From positions 1 to 5,057 of the forward strand of contig CABVAP010000157.1 of assembly GCA_902496345.1 (NCBI GenBank): DNA of 5,057 bases, read 5' to 3'. The position numbers and the translations under genes are program-made. Under the pieces are notes generated by a model. The model made no database searches, was not told the DNA's origin, and saw only the letters and a program-made list of their open reading frames with translations. Source of the DNA: an uncultured Eubacteriales bacterium (GTDB lineage Bacteria; Bacillota; Clostridia; Lachnospirales; CAG-274). This document shows positions 1-5,057 of this stretch, in pieces (within the stretch, counting starts at the first letter, position 1; each line of letters begins with the position of its first letter).

Positions 1-11
1 GGCTTGTGGGT

Positions 12-26
12 GTGGGCAAAGCCCAC
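12..26. repeat. GC-rich hairpin, unit A
   Basis: GTGGGC, loop AAA, GCCCAC: a perfect six-base-pair stem, followed on the plus strand by GGTTTTAAT. It begins exactly 30 bases before unit B and shares loop and flank (ACGGT). On the plus strand the hairpin plus GGTTTT could act as a weak terminator for a convergent gene left of the window; on the minus strand no T run follows. Confidence 0.75.
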
Positions 27-41
27 GGTTTTAATAGGGTG

Positions 42-58
42 GTGGGGCAAAGCCCCAC
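42..58. repeat. GC-rich hairpin, unit B
   Basis: GTGGGGC, loop AAA, GCCCCAC: a perfect seven-base-pair stem, followed on the plus strand by GGTCTTTC. It lies 29 bases past the topA stop. In the direction of topA transcription the hairpin is not followed by a run of T, so it is not a classic intrinsic terminator for topA, although a factor-aided or pausing role is possible. It is a close relative of unit A. Confidence 0.75.
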
Positions 59-72
59 GGTCTTTCACCCCT

Positions 73-86
73 ACAACTTCTAATTT
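73..86 (-). repeat. 14-mer repeat, left copy
   Basis: The minus strand reads AAATTAGAAGTTGT, starting two bases after the topA stop codon, identical to plus-strand 5004-5017. Reading outward from the operon, a short palindrome follows 14 bases later (and 27 bases later on the right-hand side). Confidence 0.55.
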
Positions 87-87
87 A

Positions 88-2241
88 TTAATTTTCGCTT
101 TTTTCGTTGTCAACCTTTTCCACGCTGTAACCGCATTCACTGTTGCTGCAAGCAATTCTAACTTTTTTTGTACCTTTCTCAACGAGGTAATGACCACATT
201 CAGGGCATTTTTCACCAGTTGGCTTGTTCCAAGACATAAACTCACATTCTGGAGCATTTTCACAACCGTAGTATTTTCTTCCCTTTTTAGTTTTCTTGAT
301 GTAAATCTTTCCACCACATTCAGGACATTTTACACCAGCATCTTCATAAAAAGGTTTTGTGTTTCGACACTCTGGGAAACCTGGGCAAGCAAGGAACTTA
401 CCAAATCTACCATATTTAATAACCATATTTCGACCACAGTTTTCACAAATAATGTCGGTCTTTTCGTCCTCTATTTCAACTTCAGCAATCTTTTCTTCAG
501 CAACTTCAATCATCTTTTCAAAAGGAGGATAAAATTCACGAATAACCTCTTTCCAGCCAATTTTGCCCTCTTCAACTTCATCAAGTTGCTTTTCCATTTC
601 AGCAGTAAAATCAACATTAATAACGTTTTCAAAATTGTTTTTTACAATATCGTTTACAATTTCACCAAGTTCAGTTTTGTAAAATACTTTGTTTTCTTTT
701 GTAACATAACCTCTGGAAGTAATTGTAGTAATTGTTGGGGCATAGGTACTAGGTCGTCCAACTCCAATTTCTTCAAGTGTTTTAATAAGCATAGCCTCTG
801 TGTATCTTGCTGGTGGCTGAGTAAAGTGCTGTTCTTCCTTAATTTCAATAGGAGTAATAGTTTCTCCCTCTTGAACTTCGGGCATAATAACCTCTTCTTC
901 TTTTTCTTCATTCTTTTTATAAACAGCGAGATAACCGTCAAATTTAAGGACAGAACCACTTGACCTAAAAGAATAATCACCGGCACTTAATTTAATAGAC
1001 ATAGTTGTATAAGTAGCAGATGACATCTGGCTTGCGATAAATCTTTCCCAAATAAGTTTGTAAAGCTTGTATTGCTCACCAGTTAATGATTCTTTTATTG
1101 AGTCAGGTGTTCGGTTTGCATAAGTTGGACGAATTGCTTCGTGGGCGTCTTGCGACCTGCCCTTAACTTTGTATTGCTTTCTTTCTTTTTCCATATAATT
1201 TTCGTTAAAATTAGATAGAATATATTCTTTCGCATCTTCGTAAGCCTCATCAGATATTCTGACAGAGTCAGTACGGATATAAGAAACGATACCAACTGTA
1301 CCCTCACCTTTTATGTCAACACCCTCATAAAGCTGTTGAGCAACCCTCATAGTTTTGTTTGACGCAAAACCAAGTATTTTAGAAGCTTCCTGTTGAAGTG
1401 TACTTGTTGTAAAAGGTGCAGCAGGATTTTTTGTACGAGTACCTTTTTTAACTTCGTCAACTGTAAAGTTTTTACCTTTTATGCCGTCAAGAACTTTTTG
1501 AACTTCTTCTTTTGAATGAAGTTCAGTCTTTTTATTTTTAATACCATAAAATTTTGTTTTAAATTTGTTTCCGTTTTTGTTTTTAACATCGCCTTGAATA
1601 GTCCAATATTCTTGAGGAACAAAGTTTTCGATTTCCTCATCTCTGTCACATATAAGACGTAACGCAACAGATTGAACTCTACCAGCACTAAGCCCTTTTT
1701 TAACTTTCTTCCATAAGAGAGGACTCATTTTATAACCAACAATTCTGTCAAGTGTTCTTCTAGCCTGTTGAGCATCAACAAGGTCCATATCAATATCTCT
1801 AGCTTCTTTTATAGATTTTTTGACAGCATTTTTAGTAATTTCATTAAAAGTAATACGTAGTGCCTTTTCCTTATCAAGTTTAAGGGCATATAATAAATGC
1901 CAGCTTATAGCTTCCCCTTCTCGGTCGGGGTCGGTTGCGAGATAAACTTTGTTGGCATTTTTAACTTCTTTTCTAAGTTTAGCAAGTAGTTCACCCTTGC
2001 CACGTATAGTTATATATTTAGGTTCAAAATCGTGTTCAAAATCTATGCCCATTTCACTTTTAGGGAAGTCCCTAACGTGACCCATAGATGCCTCAATTTT
2101 GTAATTACTCCCCAAAAATTTTTTCAAAGTTTTAGCTTTAGCAGGAGATTCCACTATAACAAGATTTTTCTTTTGTTTTTCTTTAGATTTTGTTTTTGTC
2201 TTTGGTTTAGCTTTTTCAGTTTTTGCTTTTACAGCACTCAT
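88..2241 (-). CDS. topA: DNA topoisomerase I (type IA)
   Basis: Relaxes negatively supercoiled DNA by cutting one strand through a 5'-phosphotyrosine, passing the other strand and resealing; a housekeeping cytoplasmic enzyme that counters gyrase. The 717-residue product has the full type IA layout. The Toprim domain carries VIVESPAKAKT (28-38, catalytic Glu31) and the metal-binding DPDREGE (104-110). SAGRVQS lies at 185-191. The active-site tyrosine is Tyr321 in VSYIRTDS, with HEAIRPT at 367-373 and GVGRPSTYAPTI at 493-504. Three C-terminal four-cysteine zinc ribbons follow (Cys599/602/619/625, 639/642/660/666, 679/682/698/703). Size fits Firmicute TopA, plus an unusual N-terminal extension of about 25 residues with 11 lysines. 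ATG is preceded by AGGGGG at six bases, and the next Met is residue 53, inside Toprim, so this start is secure. It is last in the operon, 27 bases after dprA. Confidence 0.98.
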   Translation of the reverse strand: MSAVKAKTEKAKPKTKTKSKEKQKKNLVIVESPAKAKTLKKFLGSNYKIEASMGHVRDFPKSEMGIDFEHDFEPKYITIRGKGELLAKLRKEVKNANKVYLATDPDREGEAISWHLLYALKLDKEKALRITFNEITKNAVKKSIKEARDIDMDLVDAQQARRTLDRIVGYKMSPLLWKKVKKGLSAGRVQSVALRLICDRDEEIENFVPQEYWTIQGDVKNKNGNKFKTKFYGIKNKKTELHSKEEVQKVLDGIKGKNFTVDEVKKGTRTKNPAAPFTTSTLQQEASKILGFASNKTMRVAQQLYEGVDIKGEGTVGIVSYIRTDSVRISDEAYEDAKEYILSNFNENYMEKERKQYKVKGRSQDAHEAIRPTYANRTPDSIKESLTGEQYKLYKLIWERFIASQMSSATYTTMSIKLSAGDYSFRSSGSVLKFDGYLAVYKKNEEKEEEVIMPEVQEGETITPIEIKEEQHFTQPPARYTEAMLIKTLEEIGVGRPSTYAPTITTITSRGYVTKENKVFYKTELGEIVNDIVKNNFENVINVDFTAEMEKQLDEVEEGKIGWKEVIREFYPPFEKMIEVAEEKIAEVEIEDEKTDIICENCGRNMVIKYGRFGKFLACPGFPECRNTKPFYEDAGVKCPECGGKIYIKKTKKGRKYYGCENAPECEFMSWNKPTGEKCPECGHYLVEKGTKKVRIACSNSECGYSVEKVDNEKSEN

Positions 2242-2247
2242 AAAAAT

Positions 2248-2253
2248 CCCCCT
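2248..2253 (-). promoter_or_regulatory. Ribosome binding site of topA
   Basis: The minus strand reads AGGGGG, a spacer ATTTTT, then ATG. It lies in the 27-base gap after the dprA stop. I saw no convincing -35/-10 pair just ahead of topA, so the gene appears to depend on the operon promoter or on one hidden inside dprA. Confidence 0.85.
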
Positions 2254-2268
2254 ACAATTGTCGTATAT

Positions 2269-3369
2269 TTAAGAGCGTATATATTTTTGACCCGAAATCT
2301 TTTTAATAACGCCTTTTATTTCAAGCATAGTCAATATATACAGCAAATTATTAATTTCTTTATTAGTTTTAATAAAAAGCTCATCAACAGAAATAGGCTC
2401 TAAACTTATACAATCATATACCATTTTTTCATCTGTTGCAAGTGTTTGAATAATTTTTTTATTATTTATTTTATTATCTATATGATTTTCTATTCCAAGA
2501 ATATCTAAAATATCTTTTGTTTCAGTAAATATATAAGCACCTTGTTTTATAAGATTGTTAGTACCCTTGCTATTTTCATTTGTAACATTTCCTGGAACAG
2601 CAAAAACATCTTTCCCCTGTTCAAGTGCGTGACCAACCGTTATAAGTGTCCCACTTCTCTCTTTTGCCTCAACTACGACAAGAACATCAGACATACCACT
2701 TATAATTCTGTTTCTCATAGGAAAATGGTGAGCATCAGGCTTTGTTTTAGGAGGGTATTCGCTCATAACACAACCATTTTGAATAATTCTTCTCCTAAGC
2801 GATTCATTTGTTTTAGGGTAGCAAACATCAACACCGTTACCAAATACAGCAATTGTTTTTCCATTTCCTTTTAAAGCTCCCTCGTGTGCAACGCTGTCTA
2901 ACCCACGAGCCATTCCGCTAACAATAACGACCCCTTGTTCAGCAAGTTCCTTTGCAATTTTTGTTGCAACTATAGCACCGTATTCTGTATAATTTCTTGA
3001 CCCTATAATACTAACTCTAGGGGCATATTCATTTGGTATCTCACCGATAACATAAATACCGACAGGTGGCTGTGGTATGTTTCTAAGATAATCTGGAAAT
3101 TCTTCGTTTATATTGCCTAAAAATCGTATATCATTTTTTTGTAGTAAAGATAATCGTTTTTCCATCAATTCAGAAGTTCTAGTTTTTTGAATTTTATGTA
3201 TAGCGTCATCGGTCAAAGTAGTTGCATTTTTAATTTCTTCTATATCAGCGAACCAAATTTCCTTTGCCGTTTCAAAATATTCAAGAAGAGCATTTTTCTT
3301 TTCTACACTCAAATTATTGAAACAAGATAGCCACATTAAATAATCATTTTCAGAATATTCGTTTTGCAA
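2269..3369 (-). CDS. dprA: DNA-processing protein DprA (Smf family)
   Basis: DprA binds single-stranded DNA entering during natural transformation and loads RecA on it; the family is also widespread in species not known to be competent. The 366-residue product has an N-terminal helical, SAM/HhH-like region (about 1-80), then the Rossmann-like core that defines the family: IIGSRNYTEYG (121-131), SGMARGLDSVAHEGAL (151-166), DVCYP (181-185), SEYPP (203-207), PMRNRIISGMSD (217-228), SGTLITVGHALEQGKDVFAVPG (239-260) and GTNNLIKQGAY (269-279). A C-terminal winged-helix-like region (about 306-364) completes the long, three-part form. The start is TTG, chosen because GGAGGG lies five bases upstream; the next in-frame Met is residue 12, with no comparable site. 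The gene begins 13 bases after the comM stop, so translation of the two may be coupled. No broken motif is seen. Confidence 0.97.
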   Translation of the reverse strand: MQNEYSENDYLMWLSCFNNLSVEKKNALLEYFETAKEIWFADIEEIKNATTLTDDAIHKIQKTRTSELMEKRLSLLQKNDIRFLGNINEEFPDYLRNIPQPPVGIYVIGEIPNEYAPRVSIIGSRNYTEYGAIVATKIAKELAEQGVVIVSGMARGLDSVAHEGALKGNGKTIAVFGNGVDVCYPKTNESLRRRIIQNGCVMSEYPPKTKPDAHHFPMRNRIISGMSDVLVVVEAKERSGTLITVGHALEQGKDVFAVPGNVTNENSKGTNNLIKQGAYIFTETKDILDILGIENHIDNKINNKKIIQTLATDEKMVYDCISLEPISVDELFIKTNKEINNLLYILTMLEIKGVIKKISGQKYIRS

Positions 3370-3374
3370 AAAAT

Positions 3375-3380
3375 CCCTCC
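3375..3380 (-). promoter_or_regulatory. Ribosome binding site that sets the TTG start of dprA
   Basis: The minus strand reads GGAGGG, a spacer ATTTT, then TTG. The site lies wholly within the 13-base gap after the comM TGA stop. Its strength and spacing are the main reason for choosing TTG over the internal ATG 11 codons later. Confidence 0.88.
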
Positions 3381-3382
3381 AA

Positions 3383-4909
3383 TCATCTTATAAATGTTCT
3401 ATCAAGATTTCTAAATTGTATAGCCTCAGCGAGGTGAGAAACTGTAATATTTTCAGATTTAGAAAGGTCAGCGATAGTTCTAGCAATTTTAAGTATTTTA
3501 TGGTAAGCTCTGGCACTCAAATCAAGTGTTTCAAAAGCAGTTTTAACGATAGCTTTTTCCTCTTTTCCAAGTTTACAATATTTATCGATTTGAGCAGCCG
3601 AAAGTGCTGAATTAAAGTAGATATTTTCATTTTTATAGCGTTCTTTTTGAATTTCGTGAGCAGCAACGACCCTTTTTTTAATTTCAGCAGAGCTTTCAGA
3701 TTTTGTTGTAATGCTAAGGTCGTCATAATTAACAGCAGAGGCCTCAACTTGAATATCGATTCTATCTAATAATGGCCCACTTATTTTACCTAAATATCGA
3801 CTTACTTCGTTAGCCGAGCAATTACATCTGTCAGAATACCCATAATATCCACAAGGGCAAGGATTCATAGAAGCAACAAGCATAAGATTTGACGGAAAAG
3901 TAATAGTTCCACTAACACGAGATATAGTTACCTCATTATCTTCAAGGGGTTGACGTAATTCCTCCAAAACATTGCGTTGAAACTCTGGAAGTTCATCAAG
4001 AAAAAGCACTCCGTTATGTGCTAAGCTAACTTCACCAGGACGAGGAACTCTGCCACCACCAACCATAGCCGAATTAGATATAGTATGATGAGGAGAACGA
4101 AAAGGTCTTGTCGCGATAAGTGCTGTATTATCTTTTAAAAGACCCGAAACGCTATGAATTTTAGTAATTTCGATACTTTCTTCGAATGTCAAATCCGGCA
4201 AAATAGAGGGCAAACGTTTAGCCATCATAGTTTTACCAGAGCCGGGAGGTCCAACGGTCAAAATATTGTGCATACCGGCAGCAGCTATTTCAAAGGCACG
4301 TTTAACATTATCTTGACCTTTAACATCAGCAAAATCAAGAAAATCCGTTGTTTTATGTGAAAAGAGTTCATCTATATCAACAGTAGTTGGCATTATTGAC
4401 GGTTTTTTCAAATGATTAATAAGTTCAAGCAAATTTTTTGCCCCAATAACTTCAATACCTGTAACAAGTGCAGCTTCTTGAGCATTTTCAAAAGGAACTA
4501 TACATCTTTTAAAATGTTGTTCTCTTGCGTTATGCACAATAGATAGCACACCATTAACAGGTTTTATAGTACCATCAAGCGAAAGTTCGCCGATAACAAG
4601 GGTCTCGTCCAAGCTTTTAAATTCAATTTCACCTATACAAAGCAAAATCCCCAAAGCAATAGGCAAATCAAAATAAACCCCTTCTTTACGAACGTTAGCA
4701 GGGGCAAGGTTTACAGTAATTCGTTTTATAGGAAAATTTATATCAGAATTTCGTATAGCTGTTCTAACACGTTCCTTTGACTCTTTAACTGCAGAGTCAG
4801 GCAGACCCACTATATCAAAAGCAGGAAGTCCTTGCGACAAGTCAACTTCAACTTGAACCAAGTACCCATCTATCCCACTTAAAGCAGAGGACACGACCTT
4901 ACTCAACAT
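3383..4909 (-). CDS. comM: ComM/YifB-family AAA+ ATPase (Mg chelatase-like)
   Basis: Member of the family often labelled magnesium chelatase-like; this is a name from distant similarity, not a chlorophyll enzyme. In Gram-negative bacteria ComM is a hexameric helicase that extends heteroduplex by branch migration during transformation; the role in Firmicutes is inferred from this. The 508-residue product has the N-terminal Lon-protease-like fold (about 1-170; VGLPDSAVKESKERVRTAIR 34-53, NLAPANVRKEG 67-77, FDLPIALG 80-87, GELSLDG 107-113), Walker A GPPGSGKT (220-227), Walker B VLFLDELPEF (301-310, Asp305/Glu306), the cysteine cluster MNPCPCG...CNC (Cys351/353/362/364, possibly metal-binding), GPLLDRIDI (378-386) and a C-terminal helical part with LSARAYHKILKIARTIADL (464-482). 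ATG has AAGGTG five bases upstream. It is the first gene of the operon, with a promoter region just before it. Length is normal; the gene is intact and ends in TGA. Confidence 0.96.
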   Translation of the reverse strand: MLSKVVSSALSGIDGYLVQVEVDLSQGLPAFDIVGLPDSAVKESKERVRTAIRNSDINFPIKRITVNLAPANVRKEGVYFDLPIALGILLCIGEIEFKSLDETLVIGELSLDGTIKPVNGVLSIVHNAREQHFKRCIVPFENAQEAALVTGIEVIGAKNLLELINHLKKPSIMPTTVDIDELFSHKTTDFLDFADVKGQDNVKRAFEIAAAGMHNILTVGPPGSGKTMMAKRLPSILPDLTFEESIEITKIHSVSGLLKDNTALIATRPFRSPHHTISNSAMVGGGRVPRPGEVSLAHNGVLFLDELPEFQRNVLEELRQPLEDNEVTISRVSGTITFPSNLMLVASMNPCPCGYYGYSDRCNCSANEVSRYLGKISGPLLDRIDIQVEASAVNYDDLSITTKSESSAEIKKRVVAAHEIQKERYKNENIYFNSALSAAQIDKYCKLGKEEKAIVKTAFETLDLSARAYHKILKIARTIADLSKSENITVSHLAEAIQFRNLDRTFIR

Positions 4910-4914
4910 AAAAA

Positions 4915-4920
4915 CACCTT
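4915..4920 (-). promoter_or_regulatory. Ribosome binding site of comM
   Basis: The minus strand reads AAGGTG, then five T residues, then ATG. It supports 4909 as the translation start. Confidence 0.8.
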
Positions 4921-4952
4921 CTTACTTAAAATACTTTTTATTTTTTAGTTTA

Positions 4953-4981
4953 ATTTTAACACAGCACCAATCCAACCACAA
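4953..4981 (-). promoter_or_regulatory. Candidate sigma-A promoter nearest to comM
   Basis: On the minus strand TTGTGG (4981-4976) is followed, after 17 bases, by TAAAAT (4958-4953), preceded by TGT, which makes an extended -10 with one mismatch to TGnTATAAT. Transcription would begin near 4946, giving a leader of about 36 bases before the ATG. The -35 is weak (three of six), but spacing and the extended -10 are good. Confidence 0.55.
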
Positions 4982-4991
4982 CAAAAATATT

Positions 4992-5020
4992 TTTATTTTA
5001 CGCAAATTAGAAGTTGTCAA
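4992..5020 (-). promoter_or_regulatory. Second candidate promoter with a perfect -35
   Basis: The minus strand has a consensus TTGACA (5020-5015). At 17 bases the -10 is AATAAA (4997-4992), only four of six; a better hexamer, TAAAAT (5000-4995), sits at 14 bases, which is too close. The perfect -35 with no clean -10 makes this uncertain. If used, the leader would be about 75 bases. Confidence 0.35.
5004..5017 (+). repeat. 14-mer repeat, right copy
   Basis: AAATTAGAAGTTGT on the plus strand. Its exact reverse complement is at 73-86, so the two copies form a perfect inverted pair around the three-gene operon. On the minus strand this copy overlaps the last three bases of the TTGACA -35 hexamer. 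Confidence 0.55.
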
Positions 5021-5026
5021 AATCTT

Positions 5027-5044
5027 AAAACCTTTCAAAACCTT
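5027..5044 (-). repeat. Direct repeat AAGGTTTT, two copies 10 bases apart
   Basis: The minus strand has AAGGTTTT at 5044-5037 and again at 5034-5027, so the two copies are one helical turn apart and end six bases before the TTGACA -35. A looser third copy (GATTTT) runs into the -35. This could be a regulator site or an UP-like AT-rich stretch, but it may also be simple-sequence chance. Confidence 0.4.
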
Positions 5045-5057
5045 GAGACTCCGTCTC
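5045..5057. repeat. Short palindrome at the window edge
   Basis: GAGAC, loop TCC, GTCTC: a perfect five-base-pair stem with a three-base loop, ending exactly at the last base of the window. The stem may extend further if the next bases are AA, pairing with TT at 5043-5044. It could be the end of a terminator for an upstream gene or a dispersed palindrome; the cut prevents a decision. Confidence 0.5.

Larger units (their letters stand above)
1..87. other. Noncoding tail after topA with a palindromic repeat array
   Basis: No gene is supported here. The stretch contains hairpins A and B in the same orientation and the left 14-mer. Its G-rich plus strand contrasts sharply with the AT-rich surroundings, which suggests an inserted or dispersed repeat. 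The first bases, GGCTTGTGGGT, resemble the linker between A and B (GGTTTTAATAGGGTG), so a further unit may lie just outside the window. Confidence 0.6.

Noticed and set aside
12..58. Intrinsic terminator of topA
   Set aside because: The stems are strong, but in the topA direction the bases after them are CACCC and ACCC rather than a T run. A terminator call is not supported; the site is listed as a repeat.
1..87. CRISPR array or integron attC site
   Set aside because: There are only two units, each a self-complementary hairpin, with a linker too short for a spacer; the 7-base attC boxes and any integrase gene are not seen.
4..963. Long plus-strand open frame of 319 codons opposite the 3' part of topA
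   Set aside because: It lies antisense to highly conserved TopA motifs and zinc ribbons. Its product is mostly Phe, Asn, Ser and Thr, as expected from the complement of Lys/Glu codons, and its start lies inside the hairpin repeats. No ribosome site can be seen before it.
2032..2874. Smaller plus-strand frames over the topA start and dprA
   Set aside because: They are antisense to conserved coding sequence, with skewed Phe/Ser/Asn composition and no recognisable domain. They are shadows of the real genes.
3383..4909. True magnesium chelatase subunit
   Set aside because: The N-terminal Lon-like domain, the CPCG cysteine cluster and the dprA neighbour identify the ComM/YifB family, which is not involved in chlorophyll synthesis.
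4910..5057. Riboswitch or T-box leader before comM
   Set aside because: The leader from the likely promoter is only about 36 bases, AT-rich and without stems or conserved boxes.

Overview
The window holds three complete genes, all on the minus strand and reading from right to left: a ComM/YifB-type AAA+ ATPase (4909 to 3383), the DNA-processing protein DprA (3369 to 2269) and DNA topoisomerase I, TopA (2241 to 88). Gaps between them are 13 and 27 bases, and each gene has its own Shine-Dalgarno sequence, so they look like one operon. All three reading frames are intact and carry their family's key motifs.

The sequence is AT-rich, the proteins are rich in Lys, Ile, Glu and Asn, the ribosome binding sites are strong and G-rich, one start codon is TTG, and TGA is used as a stop. 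Together with the comM-dprA-topA gene order this suggests a low-GC Firmicute, most likely a member of the Clostridia. I cannot name a genus from the sequence.

Layout from right to left (direction of transcription): 5057-4910 is a noncoding leader with a short palindrome at the window edge, a 10-base direct repeat, a 14-mer shared with the other end of the window, and two candidate promoters. Next come comM, dprA and topA. The last 87 bases (87-1) are noncoding and contain the other copy of the 14-mer, inverted, and two closely related GC-rich perfect hairpins that look like a small tandem array of dispersed palindromic repeats, possibly continuing past the window edge.

Functionally, DprA protects incoming single-stranded DNA and loads RecA on it. 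ComM-type helicases extend the resulting recombination intermediates in Gram-negative bacteria. TopA relaxes negative supercoils. The first two form a DNA-uptake and recombination pair; TopA is a housekeeping enzyme that shares their transcript. The genes themselves are ordinary for this group. The parts deserving a second look are the noncoding flanks: the paired hairpins whose stems differ by one compensating base pair, and the perfect 14-bp inverted repeat bracketing the operon. I found no undescribed protein system.
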